Shown in pieces: positions 35,976-43,866 of a stretch of DNA of 64,000 bases. A program made the translations under genes and the position numbers. The first letter of the stretch is position 1; each line of letters begins with the position of its first letter. This DNA comes from Parvibaculum sp039680535 (GTDB lineage: Bacteria > Pseudomonadota > Alphaproteobacteria > Parvibaculales > Parvibaculaceae), in assembly GCF_039680535.1 (NCBI RefSeq), contig NZ_JBDKSS010000019.1:1-64000 (forward strand). The letters are read 5' to 3'. The notes under the pieces are model-generated. The model searched no databases and was not told the DNA's origin. It worked only from the letters and a program-made list of their open reading frames with translations.

Positions 35976-36653
35976 TCAGAAGGGGCGGCGCCACACGCGG
36001 CGAATCTTCGCGTCCGTCTCCGGCCCGAGATTGAGCCAGGCCGTGCGGTCGCGCGTCGCATCGACGATGAACATGGTGTCGGTTTTGCCGATATGCATGC
36101 TCAGATCGTTGAGCAGTCCGCTGGCCGTTCCGGCGGTATTCACGCACCAGACATTCGGCGCGAGCTTGTAGGCAGGCCCGAGCGACATGATCGCCTGTTC
36201 GAGCGCGCCGGCGTAGCGGGCCTTGATGTCCATGATGATGATGAAATTGGCCGTCTCCGGCTGACGCCGCCGGTCCACCTGGCCCTTGGATGAGCCGTAG
36301 CTGACACGCTCCCGGCGCTCCTCTGCGGGTTCGCGCTGCGCGGTTGCATCTGAACCGGCTGACTGCGCGACGGCTCGCGGCTCTGCGGCGGGTTCGGCTT
36401 CGGGTGCGCTGCCGCCGAAGAAGGCCGCGAAGTCGGGAATGAGATCGGCGTTCAGCCAATTGCTAGAATCCGGGGGCGTTCCCTCAGGCGCCAGGATGCT
36501 CTGGGCGATGACGCGACCCTCGGCGATGTAGCTCTGCATCGCGTCGAAAGAATAGGGCCCGTAGATGCGGTCGCCATATTTCAGCAGCCATCGTCGGGAC
36601 CCCGCATCGGTGGCCGCTGCGTCAGCGCGGGAATGGGATTCTGTTCCGGCCAT
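35976..36653 (-). CDS. GYF_2 domain protein of unknown function
   Basis: This protein of 225 residues starts at the ATG at 36653 (AAAGAAAT upstream). Residues 21-55 (RRWLLKYGDRIYGPYS, then FDAMQSYIAEGRV) match the GYF_2/DUF4339 pattern W-x(n)-G-P-[FY]-[ST], a module that binds proline-rich peptides. A low-complexity Ala/Glu/Arg linker (about 85-130) follows. A C-terminal domain (about 140-225) comes last, with FIIIMDIKARYAGALEQAIM and MFIVDATRDRTAWLNLGPE, which I cannot assign. No signal peptide, so probably cytosolic. A strong terminator follows, so the gene is likely monocistronic. Confidence 0.78.
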   Translation of the reverse strand: MAGTESHSRADAAATDAGSRRWLLKYGDRIYGPYSFDAMQSYIAEGRVIAQSILAPEGTPPDSSNWLNADLIPDFAAFFGGSAPEAEPAAEPRAVAQSAGSDATAQREPAEERRERVSYGSSKGQVDRRRQPETANFIIIMDIKARYAGALEQAIMSLGPAYKLAPNVWCVNTAGTASGLLNDLSMHIGKTDTMFIVDATRDRTAWLNLGPETDAKIRRVWRRPF

Positions 36654-36865
36654 ATTTCTTTCGGTGCCGCTTCGCCTGGATGTCGCAGACATTAGCGCCG
36701 ATTCGTCATGCGAACGCAGCGGTAATTGCCGTTTCGTCACAATAAGACGCACTCGTTAACCTTGCGTCAATGTCGCGCGACTTGCCGGGAGAGAGTCGAG
36801 AGGGCAGATTTCCCCTCGAAACGACGGGCCACAACGCGCCCGACAATCGCAAACAGGGAACGCGC

Positions 36866-37642
36866 ATGACCACCGAACACTGCACAGCCGAACGGGAAGG
36901 GCACCTTCTGATCGTCACGATCAATCGTCCGGAACGGATGAACGCACTTCATCCGCCGGCCAATTTCGAGCTCGCGAAGATTTTCGACGACTTCGCCAAG
37001 GATGACGATCTGTGGGTCGCGATCATCACTGGCGCTGGCGACCGCGCCTTCAGCGCCGGCAACGATCTGCGTTACCAGGCGGAAGGCAACAAGATCGAAG
37101 TGCCGGCCTCCGGCTTCGCGGGCCTTACCGCGCGCTACGACCTGAACAAGCCGGTCATCGCTGCGGTGAATGGCGTCGCCATGGGCGGTGGCTTTGAAAT
37201 CGCGCTGGCCTGCGACCTCATCATCGCTTCGGAAAACGCCGTCTTCGCGCTTCCCGAGCCGAAGGTCGGTCTTGCCGCGCTCGCGGGCGGCCTTCACCGC
37301 CTGCCGCGCCAGATCGGCACCAAGCAGGCGCTGGGCATGATCCTCACCGGCCGTCAGGTCCCGGCGAAGGAAGGCAAGGAACTCGGCTTCGTCAACGAGG
37401 TCGTTCCGGCTTCGGAGCTTCTCGCTGCCGCCAAGCGCTGGGCCGCGATGATCATGGAATGCTCGCCCATGTCGATCCGCGCCTCGAAGGAGTCCGTCTA
37501 TCAGGGCCTCAACGAAGCCAATCTGGAAAAGGCCGTCACCGGCAAATATCCCGCCGTCGCCGCTCTCTTCCGCAGCGAGGATCTGATCGAGGGCCCGCGC
37601 GCCTTCGCGGAAAAGCGCAAGCCGGTCTGGAAGGGCAAGTAA
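36866..37642 (+). CDS. Enoyl-CoA hydratase/isomerase family protein
   Basis: The protein has 258 residues from the ATG at 36866. Crotonase-fold motifs are TGAGDRAFSAGNDLRYQAEG (about 53-72), AVNGVAMGGGFEIALACDLI (about 93-112) and FALPEPKVGLAALAGGLHRL with the Glu of the PEP motif. The C-terminal GPRAFAEKRKPVWKGK is typical of bacterial 2-enoyl-CoA hydratases. It is transcribed divergently from the GYF_2 gene and is not in an obvious operon. Substrate chain length is unknown. Confidence 0.9.
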   Translation: MTTEHCTAEREGHLLIVTINRPERMNALHPPANFELAKIFDDFAKDDDLWVAIITGAGDRAFSAGNDLRYQAEGNKIEVPASGFAGLTARYDLNKPVIAAVNGVAMGGGFEIALACDLIIASENAVFALPEPKVGLAALAGGLHRLPRQIGTKQALGMILTGRQVPAKEGKELGFVNEVVPASELLAAAKRWAAMIMECSPMSIRASKESVYQGLNEANLEKAVTGKYPAVAALFRSEDLIEGPRAFAEKRKPVWKGK

Positions 37643-37671
37643 GGCTTTTCAACCCTCAGTCGAATACCGGC

Positions 37672-37694
37672 CCTGTCGTGTGGGTTGCGACAGG
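37672..37694 (+). terminator. Possible hairpin after the crotonase gene
   Basis: CCTGTCG (37672-37678) and CGACAGG (37688-37694) form a 7-bp stem 29 bp after the stop. Additional flanking C/G pairs are possible. There is no T-tract, so a terminator role is uncertain. The following 70 bp are a run of imperfect GGACCGG-type repeats. Confidence 0.35.
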
Positions 37695-37768
37695 ACCGGC
37701 CTCGACAGGACCGGGCCTGTGGGGGCGGACCCGGTCGTGGGGGGCGTTGCGGCCGTGGGGCCGGTTCT

Positions 37769-38566
37769 TCAGTTCATCGCCAGCGTCGCGGTCGGAGCCT
37801 GCGACGCGGAGGCGTGATTGTTCTCATCGGCGAGGCTGGGCCGGATCGGCGCGGCCTCGTCGTGTTTCATGCGATTGGCGGCTTCGATGAAGGGGATCGG
37901 CGCGCCAAGCGGCGGTATGGCCTGGTTCGATGCGACGCTGAACGTCGACGTGTCGAGATTGACCCAGACATATGGCCGCTCGCGCGACTGGCGCTTGGCC
38001 CAGGTGTAGGGCGCATTGGCCCATGACACGATTGCCCAGTTCTTGTTGTCGAGCACGTAGTCGCCTTTGTCCGTCGTCGCGACGAGAATGGCATGGCCGT
38101 CGCCGTTCCATTCACGGACCACGGCGATGAGCAGGTCGCTGGCGGGCCAGCCGCGCTCGACCAGCATCTTGCGCTTGAGCAGCGCCAGATCCTCGCAATC
38201 GCCGCCATTCGCGTTGGGATAGGTCCAGTTCTCGGCCACGCCGTAATTGTCGACGTCCTCGATCTGCGGAACGCTGCGGTTCACGTAGTCGTTGACCTCG
38301 TTGAGCTGTGTCCAGCGGCCGGGGGTCAGCACCATGTTGGAGGGATGGTCGGTGCCGCCTTCGCATTCCTTGGGATTGCGCACGCAGAATGAAATGAAGC
38401 CGTTGGGCGGTACGACCTGCTGGCCGACCGGCATGTGCATGGCCGCCATGGTCACGTCTGTACTCATCAGTGTGCTGCTCGATTGACCGATGCTGCCTGT
38501 CGTCTGACATCCCGTCACAGACAAGGCGATCCCTAGCGCAAAGGCGAGCGAATTGATCCTGTTCAC
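37769..38566 (-). CDS. Transglutaminase-like cysteine peptidase (BTLCP, LapG-like), lipoprotein
   Basis: The protein has 265 residues from a GTG at 38566. It carries a lipoprotein signal (ALSVTGC, Cys20) and the Peptidase_C93 catalytic arrangement: Cys124 in GGDCEDLALLKRKML, His158 in DGHAILVATT and Asp173 in YVLDN. The spacing resembles LapG (Cys-His-Asp). LapG cleaves surface adhesins such as LapA when c-di-GMP falls, and is controlled by LapD. No lapD or large adhesin is in the window, so the target is unknown. Alternative TTG/GTG starts up to 38581 exist. Two tandem hairpins lie in its leader (38591-38638). Confidence 0.85.
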   Translation of the reverse strand: MNRINSLAFALGIALSVTGCQTTGSIGQSSSTLMSTDVTMAAMHMPVGQQVVPPNGFISFCVRNPKECEGGTDHPSNMVLTPGRWTQLNEVNDYVNRSVPQIEDVDNYGVAENWTYPNANGGDCEDLALLKRKMLVERGWPASDLLIAVVREWNGDGHAILVATTDKGDYVLDNKNWAIVSWANAPYTWAKRQSRERPYVWVNLDTSTFSVASNQAIPPLGAPIPFIEAANRMKHDEAAPIRPSLADENNHASASQAPTATLAMN

Positions 38567-38590
38567 GTCCACCACCCACAATCCCCAGAT

Positions 38591-38638
38591 GCGAAACTTC
38601 CTGTTTCGCGTGTACAGGGTGGCAAACAGGTGTTTGCC
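38591..38638 (-). promoter_or_regulatory. Two tandem hairpins in the BTLCP leader
   Basis: GCGAAAC-N5-GTTTCGC (38591-38609) and GGCAAAC-N4-GTTTGCC (38621-38638) are perfect 7-bp stems 12 bp apart, 25-72 bp upstream of the BTLCP start on the minus strand. Further upstream (38640-38715) the DNA is markedly AT-rich, likely the promoter zone. The hairpins could be protein-binding sites or RNA structures. Confidence 0.45.
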
Positions 38639-38833
38639 GCTCTTTAAGTGAGCCGCTTGGTTTTGAGTTGAATGTGAACGGATTTTGATTTGAGTTTTTG
38701 TCTAATTTTATCTGTCGTCGCGAGGCGCCATCTCGTGGCGGTGCGCAAGGCCCGTTTTTCCAGAAAAATCAGACAATTATCATGTGCGGTCGCGGGCCGT
38801 GGCCGGTCGATCGCTGTTTCGCCGGCAAGCGCA

Positions 38834-38871
38834 CAAAAAAAGCGATGCCCGAAAATTTCTTCGGGCATCGC
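38834..38871 (-). terminator. Factor-independent terminator of the 17-kDa-antigen-like gene
   Basis: On the minus strand GCGATGCCCGAA pairs with TTCGGGCATCGC (38842-38871) around a 6-nt loop and is followed by seven T. It lies about 35 bp after the stop codon at 38905. Confidence 0.9.
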
Positions 38872-38904
38872 CAAACAAGCTTAACAAAGATTGAATTACG
38901 CGGG

Positions 38905-39411
38905 TTAGCTGACGATCTTCCAGCTGCCGTCCGGCTGGCGGCATGCCGTGCCGTAACCTTCCTTGCGTTCGCCGTCGATATAGATCGTCTGCTGGAACTC
39001 GCGGCAATACTGGCCCTGTTCGGTGTTGTAGGTGCGCACCGGCTTCACGTCGCCATAGGTGCCCGTATCGGGATTGTGCCAGCTCACGGGCTGGCCGCTG
39101 TCGAGGCTCCGCGAGGTGCTGTTGCCGACATAGTTCTGGTCCTGGCAGGAAAGCTGCGTCGCGAGGCTGTTGCCGACGAGGCCGCCCGCGAGCGCGCCGC
39201 CGATGGTTGCCAGCGTGCGGCCCGAGCCGCCGCCGATGGTCGAGCCGAGCAGGCCGCCAACCACGGCGCCGCCGAGGCCGCCGATGATTCCGTTTGTGCT
39301 GGTCGGGCTGCCGCACTCAGCCCGCGCCGTGTCGGGCGTACCGACCAGACCGATGGCGAGAAGAAGGGCGAGGGGAATGAACCCAAGCCGTTTGAACATC
39401 GGGATCAGCAT
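38905..39411 (-). CDS. Glycine-zipper surface protein (17-kDa surface antigen-like)
   Basis: The protein has 168 residues from the ATG at 39411 (GGAGG seven bases upstream). The signal peptide runs to about Ala31 (DTARA-EC), and Cys33 is not in a classical lipobox. Residues 41-83 form a glycine zipper (GIIGGLGGAVVGGLLGSTIG and a second copy after GRTLAT), typical of Rick_17kDa_Anti and OmpA-associated glycine-zipper proteins that insert in the outer membrane. The C-terminal domain contains CREFQQTIYIDGERKEGYG and WKIVS, the family end motif. Likely an envelope protein of unknown specific role. Confidence 0.87.
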   Translation of the reverse strand: MLIPMFKRLGFIPLALLLAIGLVGTPDTARAECGSPTSTNGIIGGLGGAVVGGLLGSTIGGGSGRTLATIGGALAGGLVGNSLATQLSCQDQNYVGNSTSRSLDSGQPVSWHNPDTGTYGDVKPVRTYNTEQGQYCREFQQTIYIDGERKEGYGTACRQPDGSWKIVS

Positions 39412-39492
39412 GATGCTACCTCCAGGAGACATGTTTCGATGGCGGCGGTTATAGCCGGGCAACAACCGCCACCACCACAAATCATTGGCATT

Positions 39493-40197
39493 TTACTGCG
39501 TGGCGCCGTCGAACGTGCGCAAATCTTCCATAAGCGTATCGCGGATGAGCTTCACCGTGGCTGCGCGCTCCTTCCGCTTCGTATTACGGAAAGCGGGCTG
39601 GGGTAGTGCGGCCAGTTCGCGTGCACGGGCCATCGCCGCTTCCTTGAGGCGTTCGGCAGGGGCCGTCTGGTCCAGATAGCCGACAAGGGCGGCCTCGATG
39701 GGGTTGTAGATTCGCGCCTGGGTCACGGCGGCGGTGAAGTGATTGCGCGCGAGCCGGTCGCGTGCGAGCTCCACGCCGAAGATCGGCAAGGTCATCCGTA
39801 TGGCGACCTCCGGCAGGCCGATCTTGAATTCGCCTTCGGCACCAACGCGCACATCGGCGGAGAGCAGTAGAAGGCCGCCGGCAGCCAGCGCATGGCCGGT
39901 GCAGCCGATCACGATGGGTAGGGAATGCGTATACATCTCCAGCATGAGTTCGGCGCCCGCCGTCACGAGCTTCTGCACATGCGCCTGACCGGAGGCCATG
40001 ACCTCGAGGTCGAAGCCCGCACAAAAGCGCTTCTCGCGGCCGAGCAGCAGCACGGCCTTGGCCTCGCCTTCGGCGCGCTTCAGGCTGGCACCTATTGCAT
40101 CGATCATGTGATGGCCGAGCGCATTGGCCCGTCCGTCATCCATGGTCAGGATGGCGATATCGTCGATGAGTTCGTATTTGAGAATTGGCTCGGCCAT
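39493..40197 (-). CDS. Crotonase/enoyl-CoA hydratase family protein
   Basis: The 234-residue protein is shorter than classical crotonases. Oxyanion segments are REKRFCAGFDLEVMASG (about 55-71) and IGCTGHALAAGGLLLLSADV (about 97-116). GLPEVAIRMTLPIFGVELAR follows with the PE motif. The C-terminal trimerisation helix is reduced (TLMEDLRTFDGATQ). Its sequence style fits the isomerase/hydratase proteins annotated as crotonase family in alphaproteobacteria. It sits between an envelope protein and a tandem PilZ protein, all on the minus strand, but gaps of 72-81 bp do not prove an operon. Confidence 0.87.
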   Translation of the reverse strand: MAEPILKYELIDDIAILTMDDGRANALGHHMIDAIGASLKRAEGEAKAVLLLGREKRFCAGFDLEVMASGQAHVQKLVTAGAELMLEMYTHSLPIVIGCTGHALAAGGLLLLSADVRVGAEGEFKIGLPEVAIRMTLPIFGVELARDRLARNHFTAAVTQARIYNPIEAALVGYLDQTAPAERLKEAAMARARELAALPQPAFRNTKRKERAATVKLIRDTLMEDLRTFDGATQ

Positions 40198-40269
40198 GTT
40201 CGTCCCCCGGATCTGTTCTGCGAGTCGCAGTCTAGATGAGGGCGGGGGAGGCGGCGAGGGCGGAGAGAT

Positions 40270-40884
40270 TCAGCCGAAGGGACGCGAAAGCGCGCTGGCG
40301 CGTTCGGGAATGTCGGTGAATTCGATCGCGAAGCCTTCCGGCGTGTGGCGTACGACGCGGCCCTTCATGCGGCCGATGGAAACGCGGGTGCCGAGCGGCG
40401 GACGAAGCTCGGTCGCGACATTGGCGCCGCCGAGCGACATGTCGACGATGCGGCAGGGGGCCGTTCGGCCATCGGCCAGGGTGACAACGGACCCTTCCTC
40501 AAAGCCGCCGTCCTGAGGCGCATAGCGCGGGAAGTTGCGTCGGCTGTCGGCATCGGGGGATGCGCCGCCGCCCTTGGCGTAGGCGTTGAGCCTGTCGGCC
40601 ACGCGCTCGCGGCGCGGGCCGCTCAGCGCGGTCTCGATGGCGAAGCCGCCTTCGAAGGCCCGGACGACCGGCCCCTCGAAGCGGCCGAAATCGTCGAGAT
40701 AGACGATGAGATGCGCCCCGGCAGGGACGTCGACATCCGCCAGCAGGGCGATGCCCGAGAGCGACATGTCGCGGATGACACACTCATGTTCGGAGCCGTC
40801 GGGCGCCAGAAAACGGCCCTTTACGGCCACCGGAACACGGGGGTGGCGTCGACGTTCGCTGCCTGGTTCGTCGTTCGTCATCAA
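40270..40884 (-). CDS. Tandem PilZ domain protein
   Basis: This protein of 204 residues has two PilZ domains. Domain 1 has RRRHPR (11-16) and D-x-S-x-x-G as DMSLSG (39-44). Domain 2 has RRNFPR (115-120) and DMSLGG (148-153). Both c-di-GMP contacts are intact in each domain, so it could bind two nucleotide dimers. No output domain or membrane helix is attached. It presumably acts by protein interaction. Targets are unknown. The gene is first in a minus-strand row with the crotonase and the glycine-zipper protein and starts about 290 bp from the divergent GMC dehydrogenase. Confidence 0.9.
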   Translation of the reverse strand: MMTNDEPGSERRRHPRVPVAVKGRFLAPDGSEHECVIRDMSLSGIALLADVDVPAGAHLIVYLDDFGRFEGPVVRAFEGGFAIETALSGPRRERVADRLNAYAKGGGASPDADSRRNFPRYAPQDGGFEEGSVVTLADGRTAPCRIVDMSLGGANVATELRPPLGTRVSIGRMKGRVVRHTPEGFAIEFTDIPERASALSRPFG

Positions 40885-41019
40885 TCCTAGCTCGCCATTG
40901 GCGTCCGACTTGGAGGGGACGCTGATCTCGCCAGAATATGGCGGGCAGGGTTAATGAAAATTTATCGCAAGAGCAGGTGAAACGTCTATTTTGGAGGAAA
41001 GCGGCAAATCGGGCGCTTT

Positions 41020-41060
41020 CGTCAAAATTGACGCTTGCGTCAGCTTTGTCGATTGCTGAC
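41020..41060. promoter_or_regulatory. Two adjacent inverted repeats between the PilZ and GMC genes
   Basis: CGTCAA-AA-TTGACG (41020-41033) and GTCAGC-N10-GCTGAC (41039-41060) lie side by side, 114-154 bp upstream of the GMC gene and 136-176 bp upstream of the PilZ gene. Their position suits operator sites for one or both promoters. No regulator gene is adjacent. Confidence 0.4.
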
Positions 41061-41173
41061 AATCCGGGCAAAATCCGACCATCGCAGGGAATCGGGCTGC
41101 CGCCGGGCAGCGAGAAATGCGACGGGGCGCTGCCGCTCCGGAAAAGGTCGAAGTCACAGGGAAGGCGAGGACT

Positions 41174-42817
41174 ATGAGTTCATTCGACTACATCATCATT
41201 GGTGCGGGCAGCGCGGGTTGCGTGATGGCGAACCGCCTGTCGGAAAATCCGGCGAACAAGGTTCTCCTGCTGGAGGCGGGCGCCAAGGACACCAACTTCA
41301 TGATCCATATGCCCGCCGGCGTCGGTCAGCTGATCGGCACCGATACGGCGAACTGGTACTACTATACCGAGGGCCAGACCCATCTGAACAACCGCAAGCT
41401 CTTCTGGCCGCGCGGCAAGGTGCTCGGCGGGTCCTCCTCGATCAACGGCATGATCTATATTCGCGGCCATGGGCGCGATTACGACCTCTGGCGCCAGCTC
41501 GGCCTCGAAGGCTGGGGCTTTGCCGATGTGCTGCCCTACTTCCGCCGCGCCGAAGGCAATGAGAACGGCGACAGCGCGTTCCATGGCGGCGAGGGCCCCC
41601 TCGGCGTCAGCAATGCCCGCAAGTCGAACGTTCTGTTCGACGCCTTCGTCGAGGCCGGCAAGCAGGCGGGCCACCCCTATACGGACGACTTCAACGGTCC
41701 GCAGCAGGAAGGCGTCGGCCCCTATCAGCTCACGATCAAGAACGGCAAGCGCTGCAGCGCCGCGGTCGGCTATCTCGTTCCCGCGCTCTCGCGGCCGAAC
41801 CTCAAGGTTGAAGTGAAGGCGCTCACCTCGCGCATTCTCTTCGAGGGCAAGAAGGCCGTCGGCGTCGAATATGTTCAGGATGGCGAGACGAAGACCGTCC
41901 GCGCCAACAAGGAAGTCATTCTTTCCGGCGGCGCGGTCAACTCGCCCCAGACGCTGCTTCTGTCGGGCATCGGTTCGGGCGAATATCTGCGCAAGTTCGG
42001 CATCGATGTCGTCGCCGATCTGCCGGGCGTCGGCCAGAACCTGCAGGACCATCTCGACTGCACCGTGATCAGCGAGTGCAAGCTGCCGATCACGCTGCAC
42101 AGCCAGACCAATCCGCTCCGCATGCTCCTGACAGGCATGCAGTACACCTTCTTCAAGTCGGGCATCGCGACCTCGAACGGCCTCGAATCCGGCGCCTTCC
42201 TCAAGACGCGGCCCGAACTGGAAGTGCCGGACGTCCAGCTGCATTTCGTCGCCGCCATGATGCGCGACCATGCCCGCATCAAGTCTGATCGGCATGGCTT
42301 CACTGTCCATGTCTGCCAGCTTCGCCCGGAAAGCCGCGGCTATGTCGCGCTGAAGTCGCTCGATCCGGCCGATCACGCGCTGATCCAGCCGAACTACCTC
42401 GAGGCCGAGACCGACCGCCGCGTCATGCGCGACGGCGTTCGCATGGTGCGTAACATCCTCGCGCAGCGCGCCATGGACCCCTATCGCGGGCCGGAGTTCT
42501 GGCCGGGCGCCGACAAGCAGACCGACGAGCAGATCGACGGCTGGATCCGCGAAACGGCGGAGACAATCTATCATCCGGTCGGCACGGCGAAGATGGGCAA
42601 CGACCCGATGGCCGTGGTCGACAGCAAGTGCCGCGTGCGCGGCGTCGAGGGCCTGCGCGTCGTGGACGCCTCGGTCATGCCGACGCTCGTTGGCGGCAAC
42701 ACCAACGCGCCGACGATCATGATCGCGGAGAAGATTTCGGACGACATTCTCGGCCGCGCGCCTCTGTCGGCCGAACACGTGACCATCGCCGAAGACCGCC
42801 AGGGAAATGCCGCCTGA
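41174..42817 (+). CDS. GMC family oxidoreductase (choline/alcohol dehydrogenase type)
   Basis: The 547-residue flavoprotein starts MSSFDYIIIGAGSAGCVMAN, with FAD motif GAGSAG near residue 10 and the GMC signature 1 region PRGKVLGGSSSINGMIYIRG (about 79-98). Signature 2 is GAVNSPQTLLLSGIG. The catalytic His is in TIYHPVGTAKMG, with the second His/Asn in TNAPTIMIAEK. Related to BetA and to medium-chain or polyethylene-glycol dehydrogenases. The substrate is not determined. A second codon option 57 bp upstream exists, but the start at 41174 agrees with the family. A strong terminator follows. Confidence 0.94.
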   Translation: MSSFDYIIIGAGSAGCVMANRLSENPANKVLLLEAGAKDTNFMIHMPAGVGQLIGTDTANWYYYTEGQTHLNNRKLFWPRGKVLGGSSSINGMIYIRGHGRDYDLWRQLGLEGWGFADVLPYFRRAEGNENGDSAFHGGEGPLGVSNARKSNVLFDAFVEAGKQAGHPYTDDFNGPQQEGVGPYQLTIKNGKRCSAAVGYLVPALSRPNLKVEVKALTSRILFEGKKAVGVEYVQDGETKTVRANKEVILSGGAVNSPQTLLLSGIGSGEYLRKFGIDVVADLPGVGQNLQDHLDCTVISECKLPITLHSQTNPLRMLLTGMQYTFFKSGIATSNGLESGAFLKTRPELEVPDVQLHFVAAMMRDHARIKSDRHGFTVHVCQLRPESRGYVALKSLDPADHALIQPNYLEAETDRRVMRDGVRMVRNILAQRAMDPYRGPEFWPGADKQTDEQIDGWIRETAETIYHPVGTAKMGNDPMAVVDSKCRVRGVEGLRVVDASVMPTLVGGNTNAPTIMIAEKISDDILGRAPLSAEHVTIAEDRQGNAA

Positions 42818-42841
42818 TCGGACGGGATACCGCTGAAACAG

Positions 42842-42870
42842 AAAGGCCGGCGCTAGCGCCGGCCTTTTTT
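42842..42870 (+). terminator. Factor-independent terminator of the GMC gene
   Basis: AAAGGCCGGCGC and GCGCCGGCCTTT form a near-perfect stem with a minimal TA-type loop followed by TTT. It is 24 bp after the stop. The reverse strand also has an A/T end, so it may serve the convergent PAS_5 gene (ends at 42886). Confidence 0.88.
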
Positions 42871-42885
42871 GTTTGGTCTGGGACT

Positions 42886-43560
42886 TTACTGGTGTTCGTC
42901 GCTGAACGTCGCCGTCTTGACGAGGCGGAGATAGGAGCGCTCGCCACGGAGCGGCGGGCGCCGATGCGCGAGGTTGGCGAGGGCGGCGCTGATGACGTGC
43001 GGCCGTTCACGCACGATCCGTCGCGCCGCCTCGACGGGGGGCTGCGTGAATGCGCGTTTCGGCATGCGCTCCGGGTTGGCGATCTTCAGGCGGTCGATCC
43101 ACTGGCGTGCGAGAAGCCGGTCGCCGATCCACGCGCGCTCGTCCATCGGCACGGCAGCGCCGAGGACGCGTGTGATGGCGCCATTCTCCTGCGCCAGCGG
43201 CATCAGGATCATTTCGAATGTGACTTCGCGGTGGTCGTTCGTTGCGGCCGTGTATTCGACGATGGCGATGTTGCCATTGCCCGTCACCTCGCGGAGTGCC
43301 TTGTCGAGGCTCTCGCAGCAATCGTCCTGCCACATGGCCAGGAAGTTGTGCCCGCGGAACTCCATTCCATAGACGCTGCAAAGGCCGGTGCCGGCAAGGC
43401 GGAAGCGGTAGCTCTGCCGGTCATGACGCTCAAGGATGAAGACATGGGGCAGCAGGCGGCGGATGGCGCCCGGTTCGATCTCGCTGCGCAGGGGCGCAAT
43501 GCGGCCTGCGCGCATGGCGTTCCAATAGTCGAAAAGCGCTTCGGTTGTCTTGTGCTTCAT
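42886..43560 (-). CDS. PAS_5 domain protein (DUF1388-like)
   Basis: The 224-residue cytosolic protein begins MKHKTTEALFDYWNAMRAGR, followed by IAPLRSEIEPGAIRRLLPHV, the PAS_5 family opening. FRLAGTGLCSVYGMEFRGHN and the VEYTAATNDHREVTFEMILMP strand complete the PAS-like fold. PAS_5 proteins are abundant in alphaproteobacteria and lack a fused output domain. Ligand and partner are unknown. The C-terminal 60 residues are rich in Arg and probably disordered. Start at 43560 is preferred over 43569 because family members start with MKHK-like sequences. Confidence 0.87.
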   Translation of the reverse strand: MKHKTTEALFDYWNAMRAGRIAPLRSEIEPGAIRRLLPHVFILERHDRQSYRFRLAGTGLCSVYGMEFRGHNFLAMWQDDCCESLDKALREVTGNGNIAIVEYTAATNDHREVTFEMILMPLAQENGAITRVLGAAVPMDERAWIGDRLLARQWIDRLKIANPERMPKRAFTQPPVEAARRIVRERPHVISAALANLAHRRPPLRGERSYLRLVKTATFSDEHQ

Positions 43561-43866
43561 CGCACCCATCCCCTGCCTCGTCAGGCGGGGAGCCCCCTTT
43601 GCCCAGAACGAGAATGCTAGTCCAATCTCGAAAGCGTGTCCCGTATCGGAGCAGCCTTCATCAAATCTTCTTGCGGCCTTTCGTCCCGAAGGGAGACGCG
43701 CGGCCGCGTGAAATCCGTTTGCATGAGGGGAGAGCAGAAAGCGTGCCAGCGCTCGCCAGCGGCGGTGTTACCGGTCCGAACCATTGCGGCATGTCTTTCG
43801 CATTGAGGGGCTCAAGGCGCTCAATTGGCGCATCAGAACGTGCCCTTCCGGGCCAGGAGTGCAAGG

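Noticed and set aside
38644..38874. 76-codon minus-strand ORF and opposing plus-strand ORFs in the AT-rich gap
   Set aside because: They span the terminator of the 17-kDa-antigen-like gene and the AT-rich promoter zone; no ribosome site.
41180..42778. 532-codon minus-strand frame opposite the GMC oxidoreductase
   Set aside because: Antisense shadow; GMC motifs are all on the plus strand.
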